DNA from: Sedimentisphaerales bacterium | Lineage (GTDB): Bacteria; Planctomycetota; Phycisphaerae; Sedimentisphaerales; Anaerobacaceae | Assembly (NCBI GenBank): GCA_016936075.1 | Contig: JAFGPS010000049.1 | Location: 1-64,000, forward strand | Direction of reading: 5' to 3' | DNA length: 64,000 nucleotides | In this document: positions 44,886-52,408 of the stretch, in pieces | Numbering within the stretch: the stretch's first letter is position 1 | How the letters are laid out: every line of letters begins with the position of its first letter | The notes under the pieces: generated by a model | Told to the model about the DNA's origin: nothing | Database searches by the model: none | What the model saw: the letters and a program-made list of their open reading frames with translations, nothing else | Program-made: the position numbers and the translations under genes

Positions 44886-44912
44886 TTGACAAAAACGAGA
44901 AAATTTTATAAA
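44886..44912 (+). promoter_or_regulatory. Promoter of the cupin gene
   Basis: TTGACA (44886-44891) and TATAAA (44907-44912) separated by 15 bases, a little short. It is back to back with the TTGACA of the metal operon (only 7 bases between the two -35 boxes). An apparent TTG start of the cupin frame at 44886 is this -35 box, which supports the ATG at 44952 as the true start. Confidence 0.4.
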
Positions 44913-44951
44913 AAGCTCTTTTTAATATTAAAATTTAGATTTGGAGACAAT

Positions 44952-45287
44952 ATGGCTTCGTCACAGAAAGTATTCATTGAAAAGTTGAACAGTAACCCAG
45001 AATATCAAAAACTACTAAGCGGAGAGCCTCAAACCTGCGGTATGAGGTCCGGAAGAGTGTATCTGAAGCCTGGTGAAGAATGCGGCCAACACAGTACAAA
45101 AGCGCATGAGGAATTGCTGGTTTTTCTTTCAGGTAACGGAGAAGCAATTATTGGCGGGAGTGAAAAATATGAAGTCGGCGTTGGTAAAGTCTCTTATATT
45201 CCGCCCCATACAGAACACAATATTAAAAATACAGGTTCAGAGCCGCTCGTATATATATATTGTGTTGCGCCAATTAAAGAAAATTGA
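44952..45287 (+). CDS. Single-domain cupin protein
   Basis: 111 residues from ATG 44952 with ribosome site ggagacaat. One conserved beta-barrel cupin: RVYLKPGEECGQHSTKAHEE, LVFLSGNGEAIIGG, then SYIPPHTEHNIKNTG. The H/H/E and late H are the usual metal ligands. The substrate cannot be inferred; small cupins are often sugar isomerases, dioxygenases or sensors. It is transcribed divergently from the metal operon, so it may be under the same control. Confidence 0.85.
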   Translation: MASSQKVFIEKLNSNPEYQKLLSGEPQTCGMRSGRVYLKPGEECGQHSTKAHEELLVFLSGNGEAIIGGSEKYEVGVGKVSYIPPHTEHNIKNTGSEPLVYIYCVAPIKEN

Positions 45288-45324
45288 TGACATCATAAAA
45301 ATTACAAAATCAAGATATTATAAT

Positions 45325-45359
45325 CACTTATGGGACTATTGAGAGGAGTTCCATAAGTG
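45325..45359 (+). terminator. Stable hairpin between cupin and histidine-kinase genes
   Basis: cacttatgg (45325-45333) pairs perfectly with ccataagtg (45351-45359). With one G.T pair the stem extends to 13 bp around a nine-base loop. There is no T run after it, so it could be a rho-independent terminator without tail, a regulatory RNA structure, or a protein-binding palindrome for the kinase promoter. Confidence 0.45.
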
Positions 45360-45503
45360 GTTCATTTCAAAAATTCTTTCGGGCGGATCTTTCTAATACA
45401 AAATTAACAAAACTATTCCTTCCTGATTAAGACCGTTTCCAGTATTGTCGATATTTGTCTAACTGTAAGTTTTTTTGGTACTTTTATGATTTAGAGTTTT
45501 AAA

Positions 45504-47825
45504 ATGCAATTTGATATAAACACAGAAATTCAAAAAAACAAATCTTCATGCCAGATTGGTGAAGCAGCATCATGGGATATTCATGAGTTTTATGATGCAC
45601 TTATGAATGACTCTATTTTGGGTATTACAGTAGTTGATACTAATTATAAAATAGTTTTAACAAACTCAATGTTCTGCAAATTATTTAAAAAATCCAAGGA
45701 TGAATTTGTAGGTAAGTATTGCTTTAAAGAATATGAAAAGCGTGATGAAGTATGTCCACATTGTCCCGGCAGACAGGCAATGGCTACCGGATCTCCTTCG
45801 GAAGTCGAAACACAAGCTGTACTGGATGATGGCACACGTGTACATGTAAGAAATCGCGCTATTCCAATTTTCTCTAATGATGGACAAGTAAAAGGATTTA
45901 TCGAGATGGTAGAGGATATCGATAAGAGAAAAAAAGCGGAATTAGAATTAAAAAGGACTTTGTCACTATATACTGCAACACTTGAGTCAACTGCTGATGG
46001 AATTCTTGTTGTTGATATAAATGGAAAGATTCAAAGCTGCAATAAAAAGTTTCTTCAGCTATGGAATCTACCAGAAAAAATAATCGAAGATAAAGATGAT
46101 GAAAAATTGCTTAATTTTGTATTGAACCAGCTATCAGACCCTGAAGGTTTTATTAAGAAAGTGCATAGATATTATTCTCATCCAGAAGAGACATCATGCG
46201 ATATATTAGAATTTAAGGATGGGCGTATTTTCGAGAGATATTCTCAATCGCAAAAGATTGATGGCGAAATTGTCGGAAGAGTCTGGAGTTTTCGTGATAT
46301 AACAGAACAAAAAAAGACAGAGGAAAAGTTAAGAAATAATGAAGAGCATCTAAGTATTATCTTAAATTCTATATTGGCCGGCGTGGTAATGCTTGATGCA
46401 GAAACACATCAAATAGTGAATTGCAATTTGCAGTTCCAGAAAATGGTTGGATTGCCAAAAGAAGAAATAGTCGGCAAAGTCTGTCATAAATTTATATGTC
46501 CAGCAGAGCAAGGCAAATGTCCTATAAGCGATTTGTGTCAAACAGTTGATATGTCTGAACGTGTTTTGTTAAGAACAGGAAAAGAGAAAATTCCTATTTT
46601 GAAAACTGTTACACCGATAAATTGGCAAAATCATTCTTATTTGATTGAGAGTTTTATCGATATAACACAACTAAAAGATGCGGAAAAAGCGTTATGGACA
46701 TCAGAAGAACGTTTTCGTATAGCCGCTAAGCTGGCAAGTGACTTGATATGGGAACTTGATGTTAAAACAGGGCTTATGGAATGGTTCGGTGACATTGACG
46801 GCAAACTCGGTTATGAAAAAGGCGAATTTCCGAGAACTTTACAGGCGTGGGAAAGTATAATTCATCCGGATGATTATCGTGGTGTTATTAATCGTAAGGA
46901 AGGACATATTAAAGGTATCAAGCCGTTTGACACTGAATATCGAGTAAAGAGAAAAGATGGTAAATTTCTTTATTGGACAGATTGCGGAACAATTATATCC
47001 GATAAAGCAGGAAAATCTGAGAGGATGATTGGCGTATGTTCGGATATTACTAATCGCAGGGAATCCGAACACAAACAAACGAAATTACTCGAACAGCTTG
47101 AAAAAGTTAATGATGAATTAAAAAGTTTTGCTTATATCGTATCACATGATTTAAAAGCTCCTCTTCGAGGCGTAAAAGTATTGGCTGACTGGCTATGTGC
47201 TGATTATGCAGACAAGCTCGGTCAGGAGGGTAAAGAACAGTTCGAATTGCTTGTTTCACGTGTGGATCGTATGCAAAATCTTATCAATGGAATACTTCAA
47301 TATTCCAGAATAGGGCGTGTTGAGGAATATATTAGTGAAATCGATACAAGAGAAATTATTGCAGATGTTATTGATGCAATTTCACCTCCTGAGAATATTA
47401 AAATTATCATTAATGAACAAATGCCTGTTGTCATGTATGAAAGAACCAGAATTTTTCAGGTTTTTCAAAATCTTATCAGTAATGCTGTAAAATATATGGA
47501 TAAGGAAGAAGGAATAATAAAAATAGATTTTACCGAAGATGAAGATTTCTGGAAATTTAGTATCAATGATAACGGTCCTGGTATAAAAGAAAATTATTTT
47601 GAGAAAATTTTCCAAATGTTCCAGACTTTATCACCTCGTGACCAATTCGAGAGTACAGGTGTCGGTCTTACAGTTGTGAAAAAGATTATCGAATTATACG
47701 GTGGAAGAATATGGGTTGAATCACAAGTTAAAAATGGGAGCACATTTTTATTTACAATACCCAAACATAAATTGGAAGATGAGAGGATATCAAATGAAGA
47801 ACTTCACACCAATTCTGTTAGTTGA
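45504..47825 (+). CDS. Multi-PAS hybrid-free sensor histidine kinase
   Basis: 773 residues, no membrane segment. Four PAS domains at about 25-145, 150-275, 280-395 and 405-525. PAS1 has CPHCPGRQA and PAS3 has CHKFICPAEQGKCPISDLC, suggesting a metal or redox-sensitive site. Then HisKA with FAYIVSHDLKAPLRGV (phospho-His near 550), N box NLISNAVKYM, G1 DNGPGI and G2 GVGLTVVKK. No receiver domain. Its partners are probably the two overlapping response regulators downstream. The final 32 bases overlap the first of them. Confidence 0.92.
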   Translation: MQFDINTEIQKNKSSCQIGEAASWDIHEFYDALMNDSILGITVVDTNYKIVLTNSMFCKLFKKSKDEFVGKYCFKEYEKRDEVCPHCPGRQAMATGSPSEVETQAVLDDGTRVHVRNRAIPIFSNDGQVKGFIEMVEDIDKRKKAELELKRTLSLYTATLESTADGILVVDINGKIQSCNKKFLQLWNLPEKIIEDKDDEKLLNFVLNQLSDPEGFIKKVHRYYSHPEETSCDILEFKDGRIFERYSQSQKIDGEIVGRVWSFRDITEQKKTEEKLRNNEEHLSIILNSILAGVVMLDAETHQIVNCNLQFQKMVGLPKEEIVGKVCHKFICPAEQGKCPISDLCQTVDMSERVLLRTGKEKIPILKTVTPINWQNHSYLIESFIDITQLKDAEKALWTSEERFRIAAKLASDLIWELDVKTGLMEWFGDIDGKLGYEKGEFPRTLQAWESIIHPDDYRGVINRKEGHIKGIKPFDTEYRVKRKDGKFLYWTDCGTIISDKAGKSERMIGVCSDITNRRESEHKQTKLLEQLEKVNDELKSFAYIVSHDLKAPLRGVKVLADWLCADYADKLGQEGKEQFELLVSRVDRMQNLINGILQYSRIGRVEEYISEIDTREIIADVIDAISPPENIKIIINEQMPVVMYERTRIFQVFQNLISNAVKYMDKEEGIIKIDFTEDEDFWKFSINDNGPGIKENYFEKIFQMFQTLSPRDQFESTGVGLTVVKKIIELYGGRIWVESQVKNGSTFLFTIPKHKLEDERISNEELHTNSVS

Positions 47826-48255
47826 TGATGACGATATTGATGCGTTATCGGTCAGGCGGGCATTCAAAGAATTAAATATCACCAATAAGCTTGTGCGTTC
47901 AGTTAATGGTGAGGAAGCTTTGAAATATCTTGATGATCAATGCAATGAAATGCCGTGCATGATTTTACTTGATTTGAATATGCCCAAAATGAACGGTATA
48001 GAATTCCTTAGTATTATAAAAGAAGATGATAAATTGAAGTGTATCCCAGTGATTGTTCTTACTACTTCAACGGAGGAGTGTGATGTTAAGGAATCTTTCA
48101 AATACAGTGTAGGTGGTTATGTAGTTAAGCCTGTTGATTATAAAAGTTTTGTCGAGGCAATCAGAACAGTAAACATGTATTGGTCGCTGAGCGAATTGCC
48201 TTCTCAGGAAGAGAGGTTAACTAATGCTAAATGCGAAATCAATTCTATTGGTTGA
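47794..48255 (+). CDS. Response regulator (Rcp1/CheY-like), copy 1
   Basis: 153 residues from ATG 47794 (ribosome site gagaggat). Receiver domain only: acidic pocket LLVDDDDID, phospho-Asp in MILLDLNMPKMNGIEF, Thr in VLTTST, and Lys in YVVKPVDY. The Rcp1-like LDLNMP and long C-terminal helix suit single-domain regulators that partner PAS or GAF kinases. It overlaps the kinase by 32 bases, and copy 2 overlaps it by the same 32 bases in the same frame offset. This marks a tandem duplication that created its last 15 or so residues. Confidence 0.92.
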   Translation: MKNFTPILLVDDDDIDALSVRRAFKELNITNKLVRSVNGEEALKYLDDQCNEMPCMILLDLNMPKMNGIEFLSIIKEDDKLKCIPVIVLTTSTEECDVKESFKYSVGGYVVKPVDYKSFVEAIRTVNMYWSLSELPSQEERLTNAKCEINSIG

Positions 48256-48643
48256 AGATGATAATATCGATGCAATGACGGTTCAACGTTCTCTTCGTGA
48301 CCTGGGCTCGAAAGTGTCGCTTGTTCGTTCTACTAATGGTGAAGAGGCGCTGAAATATTTACAGGATTCGATAAATGAAAAGCCATGCATTATCCTTCTG
48401 GATTTGAATATGCCAAAAATGAATGGTATAGAATTTCTAAGGGTTATGAAAACTGATGAGAAACTCAAGCATATCCCTGTTATAGTATTTACGGCGTCCA
48501 AAGAAGAATATGATGTTATAAAAAGCTTTGAGCTAAGTGTTGCCGGGTATATAATCAAGTCCTTTGATTATCAGCAATTTCTGGAATCGATGAGAATGCT
48601 CCACACTTACTGGAATCTATGTTTGCTGCCTCAAAACATATAA
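48224..48643 (+). CDS. Response regulator (Rcp1/CheY-like), copy 2
   Basis: 139 residues from ATG 48224 (ribosome site agagg). Receiver domain with LLVEDDNID, phospho-Asp in IILLDLNMPKMNGIEF, and FTASK. The conserved Lys is followed by Ser rather than Pro (YIIKSFDY), unlike copy 1 (KPVDY), so signalling output may differ. It lacks the C-terminal extension of copy 1. Both are output-less and probably act through protein contacts or phosphotransfer. Confidence 0.9.
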   Translation: MLNAKSILLVEDDNIDAMTVQRSLRDLGSKVSLVRSTNGEEALKYLQDSINEKPCIILLDLNMPKMNGIEFLRVMKTDEKLKHIPVIVFTASKEEYDVIKSFELSVAGYIIKSFDYQQFLESMRMLHTYWNLCLLPQNI

Positions 48644-48688
48644 TTCATAAAAATACTGCACACAATTAATTACTTCTAATAGCATATC

Positions 48689-48717
48689 TTGCAAAATGCG
48701 ACATTAGCCGCTATTAT
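48689..48717 (+). promoter_or_regulatory. smpB promoter giving a leaderless or near-leaderless mRNA
   Basis: TTGCAA (48689-48694), exactly 17 bases, TATTAT (48712-48717). The ATG at 48718 touches the -10 box, so the expected start of transcription falls on the second ATG at 48724. Confidence 0.55.
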
Positions 48718-48723
48718 ATGGAG

Positions 48724-49209
48724 ATGTCAGCAAAATCGAATAATAAAAAGGACAAAAAGGGACCAATTGCGGTCAATAAAAAAGCCTTCATGAATTTCGA
48801 GATAATCGAGAAATTCGAGGCCGGGCTTTCGCTTTTGGGTACGGAAGTTAAATCGCTTCGCATCGGAGCAGTAGACCTTAGTGGTTCATACGCGAGAATC
48901 GATGGTGAGCAATGCTGGCTGTGTGGTACAAGTATTAATCTGTATCAGCAGGCTGGAGCCAGACCTCATGATCCGGCTCGTAAAAGAAAACTGCTCCTGC
49001 ATAAAGCTGAGATTCGCAAAATAAAAATAAAACTCGAACAAAGAGGTTTTACCTTTGTACCGCTGAAAATATATTTTAATGACAGAGGTATTGCTAAAAT
49101 TGAACTTGGTCTGGCAAGAGGCAAAAGACAATACGATAAAAGAAAAACAATTACCGAGCGTGACCAGAAACGTGATTTAGACAGGAATATGAAAAAATAT
49201 CATAGATAA
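48724..49209 (+). CDS. smpB: SsrA-binding protein SmpB
   Basis: 161 residues from ATG 48724; ATG 48718 would add two residues but lies at the -10 box of the best promoter. Signature ...VNKKAFMNFEIIEKFEAGLS, LLGTEVKSLR, YARIDGEQCWLCG, RKLLLHKAEI and the basic tail GKRQYDKRKTI...RDQKRDLDR. It brings tmRNA to stalled ribosomes; ClpX (37063) degrades the tagged products. No ssrA gene was noticed in the neighbouring gaps. Confidence 0.95.
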   Translation: MSAKSNNKKDKKGPIAVNKKAFMNFEIIEKFEAGLSLLGTEVKSLRIGAVDLSGSYARIDGEQCWLCGTSINLYQQAGARPHDPARKRKLLLHKAEIRKIKIKLEQRGFTFVPLKIYFNDRGIAKIELGLARGKRQYDKRKTITERDQKRDLDRNMKKYHR

Positions 49210-49322
49210 AAGTATACTAAAGTAATTAAAGTGAGCTAACGTTTTAAGGTGAAATTCAAAATATAACTTTAGTCACTTATAACTTTAAGTAATTTAGGCA
49301 CTTTTTAGTTTTGGAGACAATT

Positions 49323-49703
49323 ATGGCTGATTCAGAAAACAAAGAAGAGAAAAAAATTATTATTGATGAAGACTGGAAGCAGGAAGCTCAAAAAGAAAAA
49401 GAAATATTAGCAGCCGAAGAAGAAAAGGAAGAGATGGAAGATACAGGCCGCGGCCCATTACCTCCAGGAGATTTCGCCGCTCTTATCAGTATGCTCATGA
49501 CACAGTCGCTTTTTGCTATGGGTTTTCTACAGGTACAGGGACAGGAACCTAAAGAGCCTGATTTGGAAATGGCAAAATATAATATTGATATGCTACAGAC
49601 TCTTGAAGATAAAACAAAAGGAAATCTTACGGAGCAGGAGCAGAAAGTTCTGTCGGACACACTCAATCAACTTCGAATGGCTTATGTTAAAGTTGCAGGG
49701 TAA
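49323..49703 (+). CDS. DUF1844 domain protein
   Basis: 126 residues from ATG 49323 with ribosome site ggagacaatt; a TTG at 49311 is inside the ribosome-site region. The N-terminal 45 residues are acidic and lysine-rich, probably disordered. Then FAALISMLMTQSLFAMGFLQ, DLEMAKYNIDMLQTLEDKT and LTEQEQKVLSDTLNQLRMAY, typical of DUF1844. It is found next to various housekeeping genes; the function is not known. It is followed after 5 bases by trpC. Confidence 0.85.
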   Translation: MADSENKEEKKIIIDEDWKQEAQKEKEILAAEEEKEEMEDTGRGPLPPGDFAALISMLMTQSLFAMGFLQVQGQEPKEPDLEMAKYNIDMLQTLEDKTKGNLTEQEQKVLSDTLNQLRMAYVKVAG

Positions 49704-49708
49704 TTAAA

Positions 49709-50515
49709 TTGGGAAATATATTAGATAAAATAATTGCTGATAAAAGATTTGAAGTCGAAGAACGAAAAACCGTAACAAGTCTTGATGAACTGAGAGATAA
49801 AATCACCAACTTGCCCAAATGCCGCAATTTTTATAAAGCTGTAACTGACAAGAATTCAAGAGGTATAAATGTTATTGCTGAAGTAAAAAAAGCCTCTCCG
49901 TCAGCGGGTTTAATTCGTGAAGATTTTGATCCGGTTGTTATAGCGCAAATATATAAAAGATGCGGCGCGAATGCTATCAGCGTTTTAACTGATGAAAAAT
50001 ATTTTCAAGGCAGGCTCGAATATGTTAAGCAGGTGCACGATGCAGTGGATTTACCTGTTCTTCGCAAGGATTTTATAATAGACGAGTGGCAGATTTTCGA
50101 AGCTCGAGCCGCGAGAGCAGACGCTATCTTGCTAATAGCCGATGCACTTTCATATGATGAATTGATGGATTTGATGATAGTCGCCGCTGAACTTTCTTTG
50201 ACTGTTCTGCTTGAAGTTCATAATGAAGATACATTGCTGGAAATCCGTAACCTGTTAGAATTTCCGCGAAAAGGATGCGTTGTTCTTGGTATAAATAATC
50301 GTGACTTAACGACAATGCAGGTGGATTTGAATACAACCGGGCAATTGGCCAAACTGCTGCGTGACACAGATAAACTCGTATCAGAAAGCGGCGTGAAAAC
50401 AAGAAGCGATGTCGAAGAACTCATTGAAGTTGGAGTAAAAGCTGTCTTAATTGGACAAACTCTTTGTGAACATCCGAATATCGAAGAGAAATTTATAGAG
50501 CTTTTTGGCAAGTAA
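49709..50515 (+). CDS. trpC: Indole-3-glycerol phosphate synthase
   Basis: 268 residues from a TTG start (agggt about 10 bases upstream). TIM-barrel signature motifs: NVIAEVKKASPSAGLI (catalytic Lys), ISVLTDEKYFQG, LPVLRKDFIID, LLEVHNEDTL, LGINNRDLTTM, SESGVKTRSDVEEL and AVLIGQTL. It converts carboxyphenylaminodeoxyribulose 5-phosphate to indole-3-glycerol phosphate in tryptophan synthesis. No other trp gene is nearby. Confidence 0.96.
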   Translation: MGNILDKIIADKRFEVEERKTVTSLDELRDKITNLPKCRNFYKAVTDKNSRGINVIAEVKKASPSAGLIREDFDPVVIAQIYKRCGANAISVLTDEKYFQGRLEYVKQVHDAVDLPVLRKDFIIDEWQIFEARAARADAILLIADALSYDELMDLMIVAAELSLTVLLEVHNEDTLLEIRNLLEFPRKGCVVLGINNRDLTTMQVDLNTTGQLAKLLRDTDKLVSESGVKTRSDVEELIEVGVKAVLIGQTLCEHPNIEEKFIELFGK

Positions 50516-50548
50516 TTTCTCGTTTTACTGAAAAAGGCGGTTCTCATT

Positions 50549-50908
50549 ATGTATATTATTCTTTATTTATTATTGGGTTTGTTTACGGGCACACTTAGCG
50601 GCCTGTTCGGAATCGGCGGGGCGGTAATTATAATTCCTACTCTCGTACTTTTATTCAAATTTAATCAGCATATGGCACAGGGTACAACACTCGCACTTAT
50701 GATCCCTCCGATAGGTTTGCTTGCTGCATTGACATATTACAAACAAGGTTTTGTCGATTTCAAAATAGCAGGCCTGATTTGCCTCGGATTTTTCATCGGA
50801 GGTCTCATCGGTGCAAAAGTAGCCGTTCAAATACCCGACCAGATACTAAAGAAAATGTTCGGCTTTTTTTTACTTCTCGTGTCGCTAAAAATGATTTTTA
50901 CCAAGTAA
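50549..50908 (+). CDS. Half-size TauE/SafE-like membrane protein
   Basis: 119 residues with four hydrophobic segments. The pattern LFTGTLSGLFGIGGAVIIIP, then GTTLALMIPPIGLLAALTYY and GFFIGGLIGAKVAV, is one repeat of the TauE/SafE (DUF81) family, which usually has two copies in about 250 residues. A single-repeat member would be expected to dimerise or pair with another half; no partner is adjacent. Substrate unknown (sulfite, sulfonate or other anions in the family). Confidence 0.8.
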   Translation: MYIILYLLLGLFTGTLSGLFGIGGAVIIIPTLVLLFKFNQHMAQGTTLALMIPPIGLLAALTYYKQGFVDFKIAGLICLGFFIGGLIGAKVAVQIPDQILKKMFGFFLLLVSLKMIFTK

Positions 50909-50946
50909 AAGAGATTTTATAATTTTCATCCAACAAATCTCTTTTA
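50906..50946. terminator. Bidirectional terminator-like hairpin between convergent genes
   Basis: taaaagagattt (50906-50917) pairs perfectly with aaatctctttta (50935-50946): 12 bp around a 17-base loop, beginning at the stop codon of the TauE-like gene. The A- and T-rich arms give T-rich tails on both strands. A second small hairpin, gtattg...caatac (50965-50984), follows. Confidence 0.6.
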
Positions 50947-51012
50947 GTAAAATACATAACCTCAGTATTGCCTGATGACAATACAAGCTCGATTAAATTA
51001 TATTTTAGTTTT

Positions 51013-51660
51013 TTAATCCAGCTTTTCATGGGAATTATTTTGCTTCAATGATTCCATTAAAGAAAAGAAGTACTTTGCTTCCATGGTTTTATGTAAATGA
51101 TACCAGGCTTCCAGAGTTTCCGTTTTCATTAGATTTGATTTTTTGAAGATTTCATACGAAAATTCTAAAGCGGCCAGACCGGTAGCTGTTATCAGGTTGT
51201 CATCCACGACTACAGGCTGATTTAAATAGAAATTCTCTCCGGAATATTCTGGACATGTCATTTTCAGAAATTCTTTATCATTGCTGGTATGTTTTCTATC
51301 ATTCAATAAACCTCTTTGTGCCAGAGCCATTGTAGCTCCGCAAATTGCTGCGATTATTACATTCTTATTTATCACATCTGCAACAAGATTCAATATCTTA
51401 TTATTACTCTCTTCAAGCCATGTATCGGCTCCGGGTAAAATAAGCAAGTCACCTTCCTGCAATTCTATATTATCAATACTTTCGTCCGGTGTAATAGCAA
51501 TTCCACCCATTGTCTTTATAGGTTCGAGAGTATTTCCAAGTTTAATAAGATTAACCGGCGTTTTTGTTTTATCCAGGAATCTGCCGCTGTTAATTTCAGC
51601 AGTTAAATAACCAATTTCCCAATCTGCCAATGTATTTAGTACGTATAAAAACGCTTTCAT
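51013..51660 (-). CDS. DJ-1/PfpI family protein
   Basis: 215 residues from ATG 51660 (ribosome site ggagaaattt). Nucleophile elbow AAICGATMALA with Cys, preceded by DLLILPGADTW, and FLYVLNTLADWEIGYLTAEI at the start. This places it in the DJ-1/PfpI superfamily near the ThiJ/YdeA-type intracellular amidase, glyoxalase or stress proteins. A third catalytic residue cannot be fixed by eye. It belongs to the minus-strand group that includes two GyrI-like genes. Confidence 0.88.
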   Translation of the reverse strand: MKAFLYVLNTLADWEIGYLTAEINSGRFLDKTKTPVNLIKLGNTLEPIKTMGGIAITPDESIDNIELQEGDLLILPGADTWLEESNNKILNLVADVINKNVIIAAICGATMALAQRGLLNDRKHTSNDKEFLKMTCPEYSGENFYLNQPVVVDDNLITATGLAALEFSYEIFKKSNLMKTETLEAWYHLHKTMEAKYFFSLMESLKQNNSHEKLD

Positions 51661-51763
51661 AAAATTTCTCCAATAATAAACGCATATAATCATTTATTAT
51701 CATATACTAATTGAAATGCGATTTTATTTCATCATAAATGAGGCTGATTGGATTAATTTTATT

Positions 51764-52393
51764 TCAATCCGGTTTTACTTTTCTTGCAGGCATGCGAAGA
51801 ATAGTTTTCAAACGTTCCGGCGGAACCCTGCGCGGGTCTGAAATATATATTTCATGGTGCTTGCCATATAGCTCCATTCCCTGTTCATTAGCAAAAGCTT
51901 TCATTATTTCCACTGTTTCGGGCTCTTTATCATAAGGTCCCACGTGCAGCATTTGAACGCACAATCCTTCGTCAATTGTTTCGAACTTTACTTGCTTTGC
52001 TTCCGGTGCATTGCCTTTTTCGATAAGTGCTTTTTGCGCTTTTACCAAATTCTCATTTGTGACAAAATCAGGCGTTCTTATAAACATTTTCCAGTTCCAT
52101 TGTTCCGGTTCGAAATCAGAATAGTCTGCTTTGTCATCATCGAGCCATAACTGATTTTCCAGCTTACAAACAACATAGTCACCTTTGCCTTCAAACTTTC
52201 GTGTCATCTTTATCGTAAACGCTGTGCCGTATAAAGCTCCGATTTTAGCTTCGAATTCCTTACCTCCAGGCGAGCCGGAACCAGATATCGCTAAGTATTT
52301 CGCCGGCTTTGTTTCGACAAATTTAGGTTTTTTCGGGCTTACGTATTCATCTTTATGCAATTTGAACAAATCAATTTTTTCAGTTTGTGGCAT
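51764..52393 (-). CDS. GyrI-like small-molecule-binding protein
   Basis: 209 residues. Matches the stand-alone GyrI-like group: EFEAKIGALYGTAFTIKM, WNWKMFIRTPDFV, VQMLHVGPYDKEPETVEIM and HHEIYISDPRRVPPERLKTI. No DNA-binding part. Ribosome site aaaggagaggttcaatt. It follows the AraC/GyrI regulator by 15 bases, so the two are co-transcribed. It may bind or modify the effector that the regulator senses. Confidence 0.88.
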   Translation of the reverse strand: MPQTEKIDLFKLHKDEYVSPKKPKFVETKPAKYLAISGSGSPGGKEFEAKIGALYGTAFTIKMTRKFEGKGDYVVCKLENQLWLDDDKADYSDFEPEQWNWKMFIRTPDFVTNENLVKAQKALIEKGNAPEAKQVKFETIDEGLCVQMLHVGPYDKEPETVEIMKAFANEQGMELYGKHHEIYISDPRRVPPERLKTILRMPARKVKPD

Positions 52394-52408
52394 AATTGAA
52401 CCTCTCCT

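Noticed and set aside
44886-44951. Longer start of the cupin protein at the TTG of 44886.
   Set aside because: That TTG is part of a TTGACA promoter box; the ATG at 44952 has the ribosome site ggagacaat and the fold begins there.
49216-49273. Inverted repeat actaaagt...actttagt upstream of the DUF1844 gene.
   Set aside because: Loop of 42 bases in A+T-rich sequence with other similar tracts; likely chance.
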